The notes beneath the pieces are model-generated. The model did not search any database and had not been told where the DNA came from. It worked only from the letters and a program-made list of their open reading frames with translations. This document shows positions 18,837 through 27,530 of a stretch of DNA of 64,000 nucleotides, piece by piece; the stretch's first letter is position 1, and every line of letters starts with the position of its first letter. Origin of the DNA: Methanobacterium sp. (lineage in GTDB: Archaea > Methanobacteriota > Methanobacteria > Methanobacteriales > Methanobacteriaceae); assembly GCF_038562635.1 (NCBI RefSeq), contig NZ_JBCFBO010000001.1, forward strand, positions 1 through 64,000. The letters are read 5' to 3'. Made by a program: the position numbers and the translations under genes.

Positions 18837-20969
18837 ATGCGTGATATGTTCAATGCAAAATCGATTGCAGTAATAGGTGCGTCGGAAACAAAAGGTAAAA
18901 TCGGATACGATATAATGAGATCCCTTTTGAATTACTATAAAGGAGAAATCGTCCCGGTTAATATTAAAGGCGGTGAAATACTTGGAATTACTGCCTGTAC
19001 ATCAATAAGTGAGCATGGTCCTGTAGATCTTGCAGTTATAACCATACCTTCGCATTTAATTCCTGCAACTGTTGAAGAATGCGGTGAAATTGGAATTAAA
19101 AATATTGTTGTAATTTCAGCAGGATTTAAAGAAATTGATGAAGAAGGGGCCCGACTTGAAAATGAATTAGTGGAACTATGTAAAAAATACAAGATCAAAC
19201 TGGTAGGTCCTAACTGTTTAGGTGTAATGAATACTTATAACGATATGAATGCATCTTTTTCCTCTGATATTGCCCACAAAGGTAAAATCTCTTTTATGAC
19301 CCAATCTGGAGCTATCATGGCAGCTATTCTTGATTATGCTGATAAAAAGAATATTGGTTTTTCCAGAATTGTCAGCCTTGGAAACAAAGCTGTGATCAAT
19401 GAAAATGACTGTATGAAAGACTTTATGGAAGATGAAAATACAGAAGTTATAACTGCATATCTGGAAGGTATTGTCGACGGCCCTGGTTTTATAGAAGCCA
19501 GTAGAGAAGCTTCCAGGAAAAAACCGGTTCTTGTTATAAAATCTGGAAGAACTTCCAAAGGATCTGAAGCTGTTTCTTCACACACAGGCACAATTGCAGG
19601 TTCTGACTCTGCTTATGAAGCAGCTTTCTCCCAGTGTGGAATTATACGTGTAAATTCCCTCGACGAAATGATGGATTACAGTAGTGCTTTGGCTTTATCT
19701 CCACTTCCAAAGGGAAATAGAATAGCTATAATCACAAATGCTGGGGGTCCAGCAATTATGACAACAGATGTTGCAATAAAAAATAACCTTGAAATTGCTG
19801 AACTTACATGTGAAACTAAACAAAAATTAAAAGACGGATTACCTGCAACTGCAAGTGTTAAAAATCCTGTTGATGTTTTAGGTGATGCAAGCCCCGAAAG
19901 ATATGCATTTGCACTTGAAACTGTCTTAGCAGACCCTAATGTAGACGGAGTAATTTATTTGGTTACACCTCAGTCTGTTACCGATGCTGATGGAATTGCT
20001 AAAGTTGCAATTGAACACGCAAAGAATTCTGAAAAACCAATTTTATGCAGTTTCTTTGGAGGAACCAGTTTTGAAGGGGCTGAAAAACTTCTAGCTGAAC
20101 ATCAGATACCAAATTACCTGTATCCTAAACGAGCTGTTAAAAGTTTGAAAACTTTATACAACTACAGCATTATCAAAGACCAGGAATATCCAGACTCCCC
20201 TGATTTTGACGTTGACAAAGAAATTGTTAAAAACATTATTCAAGAGGCACAGGAAAAAGATATGTATACCCTGGGTCTTGAATCATTTGATATACTTAAA
20301 GCATACGGAATTCCAACAGTAGGCACTGCAATTACAAAGAATCTTGAAGATACAATAAAAGCAGCTGAAGAAATTGGATATCCTCTGGTTATGAAAATAG
20401 TTTCACCGCAGATTTCACATAAATCGGATGTAGGTGGAATTAAACTTAACCTGAACAGTGCAGATGATGTCAAAGCAGCTTATGAAGACATGATGGAAAA
20501 TATACCTAAAAAAGAACCTAATGCAACTCTTGAAGGTGTTCAGCTACAGAAAATGTTGTCCGGTGGTAAAGAGGTTATCATAGGTATGGTCCAGGATCCT
20601 ACCTTTGGTCCAATGATGATGTTCGGACTTGGCGGTATCTACGTTGAAATATTAAAGGACGTTAAATTTGCAATTGCACCTGTAAATGAAGAGGAAGCAA
20701 GGGAAATGATAGCTGGAATTAAAACTCATGAACTCCTCGAAGGAACAAGAGGAGATAAAGCAATGGACACTGAAGCCATTGCAGATATCATACTGAGAAT
20801 TTCACAGCTTGTTACAGACTTCCCAGAAATCAACGAGTTTGAAATCAACCCGTTAATGGTCTTTGAAGAAGGAGCATTAGCTGTTGATATGAGGTTGATG
20901 TTAAAAGAAGGTGGATCCGGTCCTGTATCCGAACTTTCCCAGAGTGCAAGGGTAAAATCAAGTGAATAA
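18837..20969 (+). CDS. acd: ADP-forming acetyl/acyl-CoA synthetase, fused alpha-beta
   Basis: The enzyme couples acyl-CoA and ADP plus phosphate to acid, CoA and ATP, in either direction. About 710 residues: CoA-binding domain (1-130, SIAVIGASETKGKIGYDI), succinyl-CoA-ligase-like domains (about 140-450) with the phospho-His region SSHTGTIAGSD, then an ATP-grasp domain (about 480-700, YPLVMKIVSPQISHKSDVGG and EINPLMV). This alpha-beta order is the usual archaeal fusion. ATG 18837 is preceded by AGGTGAT; GTG 18828 lies in that site. In a methanogen it may activate acetate or other acids. A 38-bp tandem repeat precedes it. Confidence 0.9.
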   Translation: MRDMFNAKSIAVIGASETKGKIGYDIMRSLLNYYKGEIVPVNIKGGEILGITACTSISEHGPVDLAVITIPSHLIPATVEECGEIGIKNIVVISAGFKEIDEEGARLENELVELCKKYKIKLVGPNCLGVMNTYNDMNASFSSDIAHKGKISFMTQSGAIMAAILDYADKKNIGFSRIVSLGNKAVINENDCMKDFMEDENTEVITAYLEGIVDGPGFIEASREASRKKPVLVIKSGRTSKGSEAVSSHTGTIAGSDSAYEAAFSQCGIIRVNSLDEMMDYSSALALSPLPKGNRIAIITNAGGPAIMTTDVAIKNNLEIAELTCETKQKLKDGLPATASVKNPVDVLGDASPERYAFALETVLADPNVDGVIYLVTPQSVTDADGIAKVAIEHAKNSEKPILCSFFGGTSFEGAEKLLAEHQIPNYLYPKRAVKSLKTLYNYSIIKDQEYPDSPDFDVDKEIVKNIIQEAQEKDMYTLGLESFDILKAYGIPTVGTAITKNLEDTIKAAEEIGYPLVMKIVSPQISHKSDVGGIKLNLNSADDVKAAYEDMMENIPKKEPNATLEGVQLQKMLSGGKEVIIGMVQDPTFGPMMMFGLGGIYVEILKDVKFAIAPVNEEEAREMIAGIKTHELLEGTRGDKAMDTEAIADIILRISQLVTDFPEINEFEINPLMVFEEGALAVDMRLMLKEGGSGPVSELSQSARVKSSE

Positions 20970-21392
20970 TTTTAAGAAGTTTAAATCCTTCTTAAAATAT
21001 TTTTTATTTATATTTTAAATATATAGTTAAGTCCTATCTTTTTGTTCTTTAATTAAGGAATTAATATTGATTTTTCTGTTTTTATTGAAATATTCATGAT
21101 AATATAAAAGTTTCTCATTTTAAATTTGAATCTAAACTCATTATTCAGTTTTCTTGATTTGATTTTTATGCCTATATTTTAGTTTCAATTAGATTACTCT
21201 ATTAAATTTAAAACTGCTTCTAATAACAATTAATGTAATCTGAATAACATTTAACTTGATTTTAGGTGTTTAAATGCATAAAAACAACTAATTACTTACT
21301 AAAACTAAATAATAGGTATTATCTTACAAATTTTTATAATTTAAATATTATTTTTTCATTAAAAATTCATAAATGTTATTTTAAAGTTCTTG
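20970..21392. other. AT-rich intergenic region
   Basis: About 420 bp between the acyl-CoA synthetase and the cobalt/nickel transporter operon. The only short frame with a start has no coding support. No repeat or RNA is seen. Confidence 0.4.
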
Positions 21393-21410
21393 TTTGGCGA
21401 ACCAACCAAA
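21393..21410 (+). promoter_or_regulatory. Inverted repeat upstream of cbiMNQ
   Basis: TTTGGCGAACCAACCAAA contains TTGG-cgaa-CCAA inside a wider TTTGG/CCAAA pair. It lies directly upstream of a TATA-like CTTTATATATTTT, about 95 bp before cbiM. This differs from the GTATTAC sites before cbiO, so the two halves of the transporter may respond to different signals. A regulator cannot be named. Confidence 0.5.
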
Positions 21411-21505
21411 AATAGCAAACTTTATATATTTTAATATAGATCAAGTATATTTGAAAAATATTAAAGTTAAATTGAATAGGTGGATAAAATGAAGGAGAAA
21501 TTAAC

Positions 21506-22207
21506 ATGCATATAATGGAAGGATACTTACCATGGTACTGGTGCGTTTTCTGGTACGCGATTGCAATACCATTTGTTGTCCATGGAGTAATCCAGATAAA
21601 AAAAGTAACTGAAAAACATCCTGAATCAAAACCACTGTTAGCTGTGGCCGGAGCATTTATGTTTATTTTGTCATCTTTAAAAATGCCTTCAGTAACTGGA
21701 AGCTGCTCTCATCCATGTGGTAATGGTTTAGGTGCAGTTTTATTCGGACCAACAGTTGTAAGTGTTTTGGGAGTAATTGTACTAGCTTTCCAGGCACTGT
21801 TACTGGCCCATGGAGGTATAACCACTCTTGGAGCTAACGACTTTTCAATGGCCATCGTAGGTCCAATTTCGGCATGGCTGGTTTGGAAGGCTTCAAGAAA
21901 AATAGGCTGGTCCTTTTCAGTGTCAATATTCCTCGCAGCAGTTGTAGGGGACTGGTTAACTTATGTAACAACAGCGGTACAGCTTTCAATGGCATTCCCA
22001 ATACCAACATTTGGTGACGCTTTTGTAAAGTTCATAGCAATATATGCTTACACCCAGGTACCTCTTGCAATAGCAGAAGGTCTTTTAACTGTAGTTGTAT
22101 TTGACTACATCATGAAACTCAGGCCAGATATATTGAAGACTCTTGGAGTTATAACTGCCAAAGAAGCATCCGAAAAAACTTCAGAAAAAACACCGGAGGT
22201 AGCTTAA
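21506..22207 (+). CDS. cbiM: ECF cobalt/nickel transporter substrate-binding membrane protein CbiM
   Basis: A 233-residue membrane protein that starts MHIMEGYL, where the N-terminal amine and His2 coordinate the metal in CbiM/NikM proteins. Six or seven hydrophobic segments and LLAHGGITTLGANDFSMA are family hallmarks, as is the SVTGSCSHPCGNGLGA loop of the CbiM subfamily. The metal is Co2+ or Ni2+; presence of a CbiN partner favours cobalt by family knowledge. It is followed with no gap by cbiN and 22 bp later by cbiQ. The C-terminal 20 residues are an uncommon charged tail. Confidence 0.95.
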   Translation: MHIMEGYLPWYWCVFWYAIAIPFVVHGVIQIKKVTEKHPESKPLLAVAGAFMFILSSLKMPSVTGSCSHPCGNGLGAVLFGPTVVSVLGVIVLAFQALLLAHGGITTLGANDFSMAIVGPISAWLVWKASRKIGWSFSVSIFLAAVVGDWLTYVTTAVQLSMAFPIPTFGDAFVKFIAIYAYTQVPLAIAEGLLTVVVFDYIMKLRPDILKTLGVITAKEASEKTSEKTPEVA

Positions 22208-22570
22208 ATGGTTGACAAAAAACCTATAATTTTATTACTTCTGGTTGTCCTGATTGTAGCATTCCCTCTTGCCATGTACAATGGTAAAGGGGAGGAACAG
22301 GGATATTTTAGTGGAGCTGATGACCAGGGAAGTGAATTAATAGAGTCAACAGGTTACGAGCCATGGTTCAGCTCGATATGGGAACCTCCAAGTGGTGAAA
22401 TAGAAAGTCTGCTGTTTGCAGTGCAGGCTGCTATTGGGGCCATTATAATAGGCTATGTTTTAGGATATTATAATGGTCAGGCCAAAGAACGGAGAAAAAG
22501 AACAGAGGAAATAGTTAAAGAAAGTCAAAAAATAGATGAAGCAAATAAGCTGATAAATAAAGCAAAATAA
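22208..22570 (+). CDS. cbiN: ECF cobalt transporter auxiliary protein CbiN
   Basis: A 120-residue protein with two membrane helices (about 7-23 and 68-86) linked by an outside loop that includes YFSGADDQGSELIES and the TGYEPWFSSIWEPPSGEIESL motif typical of CbiN. CbiN inserts into CbiM and is needed for metal loading. The start codon abuts the cbiM stop. The C-terminal 30 residues are a charged cytoplasmic helix, longer than in many CbiN proteins. Confidence 0.93.
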   Translation: MVDKKPIILLLLVVLIVAFPLAMYNGKGEEQGYFSGADDQGSELIESTGYEPWFSSIWEPPSGEIESLLFAVQAAIGAIIIGYVLGYYNGQAKERRKRTEEIVKESQKIDEANKLINKAK

Positions 22571-22592
22571 TGGAAGATAACTGGTGATAAAA

Positions 22593-23381
22593 ATGTTTGA
22601 AAATACATTAGATGGATATGCTCACTCTAACGGACTTAGAACTGTAAATACTTACCTTAAGGTTATATTTGCAATTTTAACTATGGTAGTGAACTTGATA
22701 TCCACTTCACCAGTTGTACCTTTTATTGTGTTACTAATATTGACCTATTTAATCATATTTAAGGCTAAAATTCCTTATAAATTCTACTTAAAATTTTTTG
22801 CAGTTCCGTTTATATTCGCATTCATAACATTCATTTTCATGGCAATATTCTTTGGAGTCGGAGCACATGTCCTAGATCTAGGTATATTTAACCTTGCAGT
22901 GACGGCTGATGGTTTTAACCTTGGACTTCTTGTTTTTGCAAGGATGCTGGGAGGTTTCTCATGTCTAGCATTTCTGGCTCTTACAACCCCAATGACAGAA
23001 CTTTTTTCAATACTAGAAAGGTTAAAAATTCCATCTGTGGTTGTAGAAATTACCATGCTCATGTATCGTTATATATTTGTCTTTCTGGATGAAGCTATCA
23101 ACATGTATCATTCCCAGGAAACAAGGCTTGGCTATTCCAGTATGAAAAGAGCATATAACTCAATGGGAATGCTTGCAAGCAACCTGTTTATTAAAACATG
23201 GATAAAAGGTGAGCAGATATATGTTTCAATGGAATCAAGATGTTACAATGGTTCAATGAAAACAATGGGCGAATATAGGAGTATAAGAAGTATTGGAATT
23301 CGTAATTTGACATTACTAGTGTTGTTTGAGATAACACTCTCTATAAGTGTGTATTTAACAGGGAATTTTAACATATTTTAA
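22593..23381 (+). CDS. cbiQ: ECF transporter transmembrane coupling protein CbiQ
   Basis: About 262 residues from ATG 22593, which follows GGTGAT; the GTG at 22584 is part of that site. Five membrane helices, LMYRYIFVFLDEA and the two coupling helices with AxG-type motifs (including YVSMESRCYNGS) are typical EcfT features that transmit ATPase motion to CbiM. It is the only CbiQ in the window, although there are two CbiM and two CbiO proteins, so it may serve both. Confidence 0.93.
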   Translation: MFENTLDGYAHSNGLRTVNTYLKVIFAILTMVVNLISTSPVVPFIVLLILTYLIIFKAKIPYKFYLKFFAVPFIFAFITFIFMAIFFGVGAHVLDLGIFNLAVTADGFNLGLLVFARMLGGFSCLAFLALTTPMTELFSILERLKIPSVVVEITMLMYRYIFVFLDEAINMYHSQETRLGYSSMKRAYNSMGMLASNLFIKTWIKGEQIYVSMESRCYNGSMKTMGEYRSIRSIGIRNLTLLVLFEITLSISVYLTGNFNIF

Positions 23382-23424
23382 TTTTTTTAGGAGTGATTAA
23401 ATAAAGATATTTCATCGCTTAGAG

Positions 23425-23464
23425 GTATTACTGATTATATAAATAAAATGCAAAATTGTATTAC
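23425..23464 (+). promoter_or_regulatory. Paired GTATTAC repeats flanking the cbiO TATA box
   Basis: GTATTAC occurs at 23425 and 23458, 33 bp apart, with TATATAAATAAA between them, 46 bp before cbiO. The same arrangement, with the same 33-bp spacing and similar internal sequence, occurs at 24427-24466. The single motif is common by chance in such AT-rich DNA; the conserved pair is not. A repressor bound on both sides of the TATA box is likely. Confidence 0.7.
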
Positions 23465-23510
23465 GACAGAAAAGTTATGAATTTGATTTAAGGGGATTTA
23501 AGGAGATAAC

Positions 23511-24362
23511 ATGAATATTGTTGAAACAAAAAATGTCACGTATCAGTATCCTGATGGAACTAATGCTTTGGAAACTATTAATTTTAGCGCTGCTACAGGC
23601 AAAATTATCGCACTTCTCGGTCCAAATGGCGCAGGAAAGTCCACATTGTTTTTACACTTCAATGGGATACTTCAACCTACATCTGGAAGTGTAATAGTAG
23701 ATGGTAAATCTTTAAAATATAAAAAAGATAGTCTTATGAATTTAAGGCAGAAAGTAGGGATAGTCTTTCAAAATCCAGATGATCAATTATTTGCCCCGAC
23801 TGTGCAGGAAGATGTCGCATTTGGACCTATGAATTTAGGTTTATCAAAGGAAGAAGTAAAAAAACGCGTTGAGGACTCTTTAAGACGAGTAGATATGATT
23901 GAATTTAAAAAGAAAGCGCCCCATCATTTAAGCGGCGGTCAAAAGAAACGTGTTGCCATTGCAGGTATATTAGCAATGCACCCTAAGATAATGGTTCTAG
24001 ATGAACCAACAAGCGGTCTTGATCCGAGGGGTGCATCCAGAATTATGAAACTGCTTTATGAGCTTAACAGGGAAGGGATTACTATTATCATATCCACCCA
24101 TGATGTTGATCTGGTACCTCTCTATGCACATACTGTTTATATAATTAGTAAAGGAAATTTAATCAAAAAAGGAAACCCTCAGGAAGTTTTTGAAGATGCT
24201 GAAACCATAAGAAAAGCTAATTTGCGCCTTCCAAGAATAGCACATCTTATGGAAATACTGCAAAAGGAAGATAAATTGCCGTTTGATAAACCGTATCCTC
24301 TTACGATAGGTGAAGCTCGAAGAAGGATATATAATCAAATTAAAATATTTAATTCTTACTGA
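23511..24362 (+). CDS. cbiO: ECF cobalt/nickel transporter ATPase CbiO (first copy)
   Basis: The 283-residue ATPase has Walker A GPNGAGKST near residue 39, Q-loop FQNPDDQLF, signature LSGGQKKR, Walker B MVLDEPTSG and the switch His in STHDVDLV. The C-terminal 60 residues are the CbiO extension. It energises CbiMNQ-type uptake of cobalt or nickel. It has its own promoter with paired GTATTAC sites rather than following cbiQ directly (129-bp gap). The central region is nearly identical to the CbiO at 48516, so the two may exchange partners. Confidence 0.95.
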   Translation: MNIVETKNVTYQYPDGTNALETINFSAATGKIIALLGPNGAGKSTLFLHFNGILQPTSGSVIVDGKSLKYKKDSLMNLRQKVGIVFQNPDDQLFAPTVQEDVAFGPMNLGLSKEEVKKRVEDSLRRVDMIEFKKKAPHHLSGGQKKRVAIAGILAMHPKIMVLDEPTSGLDPRGASRIMKLLYELNREGITIIISTHDVDLVPLYAHTVYIISKGNLIKKGNPQEVFEDAETIRKANLRLPRIAHLMEILQKEDKLPFDKPYPLTIGEARRRIYNQIKIFNSY

Positions 24363-24426
24363 AATATCAGTTAACTCCTTATTTTTTTGATTTTTTTTTG
24401 AGTTATTGACACTTCAGTGCTTGTAA

Positions 24427-24466
24427 GTATTACTCATCTTATAAATAAATTAGAAAATTGTATTAC
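24427..24466 (+). promoter_or_regulatory. Paired GTATTAC repeats, distal copy before the RcnA/NicO-like gene
   Basis: GTATTAC at 24427 and 24460 are 33 bp apart with CTTATAAATAAATTAG between. The block is nearly the same as the cbiO site at 23425. It lies upstream of a third pair at 24521, so the downstream permease has two such modules in tandem. Confidence 0.65.
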
Positions 24467-24520
24467 AATTTGTTGGATATTTTGGGTAGTTAAATGGAGG
24501 TACTATCGCAGTGATTACGT

Positions 24521-24558
24521 GTATTACTTAATATAAAGAAATTGGAAAATTGTATTAC
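24521..24558 (+). promoter_or_regulatory. Paired GTATTAC repeats, proximal copy before the RcnA/NicO-like gene
   Basis: GTATTAC at 24521 and 24552, 31 bp apart, flank AATATAAAGAAATTGG, a likely TATA region about 50 bp before the start codon. The arrangement matches the sites at 23425 and 24427, pointing to shared control of the ATPase and the permease. Confidence 0.65.
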
Positions 24559-24588
24559 TTAAAATGTTAAATTACAGAGGTGGTTTAA

Positions 24589-25263
24589 ATGAATTTAATA
24601 TCAGGAATAACAGCTGTTCCATCAGAAATGAGTTTAATGTTTATACTTTCCGCTTTTATACTTGGTGCGCTGCATGCACTGGAACCAGGACATGGAAAAT
24701 CTGTCATGGCCGCATTTGTTATGGGTACCAATGCAGAATTAAAAGATGCTTCATTACTTGGGCTTACAGTAGTTTTTTCCCATGTAATTGTTGTAGTTTT
24801 GCTTGGAATAGCTTCAATATTTTTAATAGGAGCTTTAGACGTTAACGGAACCCATGAAGTTATGAGTTTAATAGGGGGAATCATACTGGTCGGAGTTGGT
24901 ATATGGATAGTGAGAAAATATCTTCATCCTCATCACCACCATGAACACAGCATCGATACTAAGAAAGGTGTTGTTGCTATTGGATTATCTACTGGTTTAA
25001 TACCATGCCCTGCAGCCCTGGCAGTACTGCTTTTCAGTATTGCAAATAACCAGTTATACAACGGCCTTACATATGTTTTGATATTCAGTGCAGGGCTTGC
25101 AATATCCATAACTCTTCTTTCAGCACTTTTTGTTAAAGGAAGAGGATTTATCCAAAGATACATGGGCAGCAATGCTATAAACAAGATTCCACTGATAAGT
25201 GGAGCTATTATTATGGTAATTGGAGTATTTACACTGTTACAGCCTGTATTTGAATCTATTTAA
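24589..25263 (+). CDS. RcnA/NicO-family nickel/cobalt permease
   Basis: A 224-residue membrane protein with six helices. LGALHALEPGHGKSVMAAFV is the metal-transport motif of the NicO/RcnA family, and the cytoplasmic or outside loop HPHHHHEH near residue 108 is the usual His-rich segment. STGLIPCPAALAVLL is the second conserved helix motif. RcnA members export nickel and cobalt, while other NicO members import them; sequence alone does not decide. RBS GAGGTGG precedes the ATG. Two paired GTATTAC modules precede it, linking it to cbiO regulation. Confidence 0.88.
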   Translation: MNLISGITAVPSEMSLMFILSAFILGALHALEPGHGKSVMAAFVMGTNAELKDASLLGLTVVFSHVIVVVLLGIASIFLIGALDVNGTHEVMSLIGGIILVGVGIWIVRKYLHPHHHHEHSIDTKKGVVAIGLSTGLIPCPAALAVLLFSIANNQLYNGLTYVLIFSAGLAISITLLSALFVKGRGFIQRYMGSNAINKIPLISGAIIMVIGVFTLLQPVFESI

Positions 25264-25323
25264 TTTATGTAAAGGGTATTTGATTGCTTCAATCTGGCAA
25301 TTTTCCTTTAATTTTTCAGTTAA

Positions 25324-25391
25324 GTATTATAACTTTTCTTAATTTGGCCTCAAAAGTAATAATATAAAATAAATAGAAAGTATTATATATA
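25324..25391 (+). promoter_or_regulatory. Multipartite promoter of RNA copy 1
   Basis: Three blocks: GTATTAT at 25324, AAAAGTAATAATA at 25352-25364 and AAGTATTATATATA at 25378-25391, the last containing the TATA box. The same three blocks in the same order occur at 37663, 42864, 52158 and 52650. Expected transcription start, about 25 bp after the TATA box, coincides with the 5' arm of the RNA stem. Confidence 0.7.
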
Positions 25392-25410
25392 AAAAGCACT
25401 AATTCTTCTT

Positions 25411-25570
25411 TGTAGTGGTAAAGCTTGTAAAAAATTTCGAAAATCATAGATTTTCTTTGTTTTTGCGGCTGCAAAAATTCATAGAATTTTTGCAAGATGT
25501 CAAAAAATATTATTAATAGTTAAAAATACCAATTTTAATTATTAATTTCGACCTTGCCATTTATTTCCCC
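25411..25570 (+). ncRNA. Candidate small structured RNA, copy 1 (interrupted)
   Basis: Paralogue of the RNAs at 52248 and 52738. The terminal stem pairs GTGGTAA (25415-25421) with TTGCCAT (25554-25560) using two G-U pairs, followed by a pyrimidine-rich end. The 3' half, TATTAATAGTTAAAAATA, aligns with copy 3. A mini-hairpin cluster (25423-25507) interrupts it just after the 5' arm, so this copy may be inactive, altered or still foldable with the hairpins bulged out. No reading frame is present. Confidence 0.55.
25423..25507 (+). repeat. Mini-hairpin cluster 4 inserted in RNA copy 1
   Basis: Two perfect hairpins with ATA loops: GAAAATC/GATTTTC at about 25439-25455 (7-bp arms) and GCAAAAATTC/GAATTTTTGC at 25471-25493 (10-bp arms), separated by a GC-rich linker. 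The uninterrupted paralogue at 52738 runs directly from GTAGTGGTAAA into the sequence that continues after 25507 here, giving an occupied versus empty site comparison. Confidence 0.75.
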
Positions 25571-25785
25571 CTAGAAATATCGGTTAGGATATAAAAAAAT
25601 TATAACCATTAGAGACCTATACAATTCAAGAAATATGTGGCATTTAATTATAATAACTAAAATTAAATGCCATTTAACTTGAATTTATTTATCCCCCGTA
25701 TTTCTATAAGAATGAATTTAGATAGAAAATAATGAAACTTATATCCTAATTAACTTTTATCGCGTTAAAAATGTCTTTTAGAGGG
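25571..25785. other. Downstream flank of RNA copy 1
   Basis: About 215 bp between the RNA and the end of flpA. It contains an imperfect repetition of sequence around TTTAATTATAATAACTAAAATTAAA but no gene. Confidence 0.3.
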
Positions 25786-27291
25786 TTATATCAATTTGAT
25801 AGTGCCAGGTATCTTTTTTGAAATTTTATCTGCAATTTGTGGAACTGTTGAAGTTATAATGCTGTTTTTTGAATTTTCTGCAGCATATTTGTCATTAGAT
25901 CCAGCACCAGTAATATTTGTATTTAGTTCTTCACTTAGGTTTTTAACTGTAACTTTTTCTACCCATGGATCCATGTCGCTGATAATAATTTCATCCACTA
26001 ATCCATCTAATTCTTTAGCTATAACCCATGAGACAAATCTACCTCCTAATAAAGATACATTATCTCCTTTTAAATCATTTACTATACTTTTTGCAGTTTT
26101 ATTTATATTTATATATTTATAAAGGTTTGAATTAGCTAAAGTAACCCAATGAGCATCTCCAACTTCAAAAGATCCAATTTTATGAGGATATATGTTGTGA
26201 GGACCAGCTATCTTTACAGCCCTTGTCAGAGCTTTTAATTCTTCTCTTTGTACTGGGATGCTTGTAGATTCACATTTAACTTCCTCTTTTATCATTTTTA
26301 TAACTCGGGGGAGCCCAAAAATACCTCTTTTGGCAGTTCCTGGGGAGTATCCACACATATAACCGTGGTGATTATTAGGGAAGCCTGTTATAATTGCATT
26401 AAGACCTGCCCTTAGACCTGCTCTGCATTCGTCTTCATATGCACCGTTGGTTGCGACTACTTTGCCAGGAACTAAAATTCTAGCCATGGCAACTGCTTTA
26501 GCAAATGCATCCAGTCTATTTTTGGAATTATTAAATGGGCCTCCTTCTAAAACAAAAACATCGGCACCTATATCCAGAGCTTTCTCAAAACCAGTGATCA
26601 GGTCATCATAACCGTCACCAATGAACATGATGGCTTCTAGCCCTTTTCCATATTTTTTAGCTAAGTCGGCAACTTCTTCTGCTTCTTCTATGGGGGCTGC
26701 ATGGCCTTCTCCGCCCTGTTCGATTGTTAAATTAACAGCTACTGAAGAAGAAAGCTTAATCCATTCTTCTTTGTTTATTTCTTCTATTTTTTCCTTATCA
26801 AAAAGTCTTGAATGAATTCTTCCCTTTGGGCACTCTTCAAAGTAGGGCCCTTGATAATAACACTGCCCTGAACACTTAACTATCTCTTTGGGAAATCTCA
26901 TGGGGCCATAGCGGCCAAAGTGGTCAAGATCTAGGGGGACATCAGTTATCGCGCTGACTTCTTTGATAATGTCAATTCCGTTCATGCCATGGGCTTCTGC
27001 AATGTCTGCGAAGGCGTAAGCACATATATGTATTGGAGCCCCAATCATATTTGCTAGAATACAATTACCAAGAAGGTCTCGTTTTTCCAGATCGGATGCG
27101 CAGGTTCCCACAACGATTTCTGTCAGGTCGCAACCCAGGGGAAACTTTTTAAAATTCATACCTAATTTCATAGCTTCTTCTGTATTCAATTCTGATACTG
27201 TATTTACCACATCAACAACGTTTTTTTGTGATTTACAAAGTTCTAATGCTGAATCCATATCATTAACGGATTCTTTTATTATTTCATGCAT
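25786..27291 (-). CDS. hcgG: FeGP-cofactor biosynthesis protein HcgG/HmdC (flpA of the flp operon)
   Basis: A 501-residue protein. Its position as the last gene of a FlpE-C-B-D-A set next to hmd and its length match Methanothermobacter FlpA, which I equate with HmdC/HcgG of the Hmd cofactor pathway. The central half (about 190-345) looks like a TIM-barrel-type domain (VFVLEGGPFNNSKNRLDAFA, TGFPNNHHGYMCGYSPG); the C-terminal part (from about 405) has a Rossmann-like SLLGGRFVSWVIAKELDG. Conserved Cys residues cluster at CSGQCYYQGPYFEECPKG. Its reaction is not securely known. The name flpA is also used for archaeal fibrillarin, but no fibrillarin motif is present here. Confidence 0.75.
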   Translation of the reverse strand: MHEIIKESVNDMDSALELCKSQKNVVDVVNTVSELNTEEAMKLGMNFKKFPLGCDLTEIVVGTCASDLEKRDLLGNCILANMIGAPIHICAYAFADIAEAHGMNGIDIIKEVSAITDVPLDLDHFGRYGPMRFPKEIVKCSGQCYYQGPYFEECPKGRIHSRLFDKEKIEEINKEEWIKLSSSVAVNLTIEQGGEGHAAPIEEAEEVADLAKKYGKGLEAIMFIGDGYDDLITGFEKALDIGADVFVLEGGPFNNSKNRLDAFAKAVAMARILVPGKVVATNGAYEDECRAGLRAGLNAIITGFPNNHHGYMCGYSPGTAKRGIFGLPRVIKMIKEEVKCESTSIPVQREELKALTRAVKIAGPHNIYPHKIGSFEVGDAHWVTLANSNLYKYININKTAKSIVNDLKGDNVSLLGGRFVSWVIAKELDGLVDEIIISDMDPWVEKVTVKNLSEELNTNITGAGSNDKYAAENSKNSIITSTVPQIADKISKKIPGTIKLI

Positions 27292-27530
27292 TTATGTCAC
27301 CTTTCAGACTTTTGGAACGCTAAAAAAGTATATAAAAAATACTGTTTTGTCTTATTTGTATTAATTACGGCTTCTAAAATTCTATTAATTTAGATAAGTG
27401 TATTTTATATTTAAATATTAGCATTTAATCCAGATTTTGTATTACTTTTTTCTTAGATTGCTCTGTATAATTCATACATGCATTTCAGAAGTGGTACTCT
27501 TCAAAATAAAAGAAAAAATATAAAAAAAAG

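Noticed and set aside
25786..27291. Fibrillarin assignment for FlpA/HcgG
   Set aside because: The shared name flpA invites it, but the protein is twice the size of fibrillarin and lacks its methyltransferase motifs; position and length fit HcgG.
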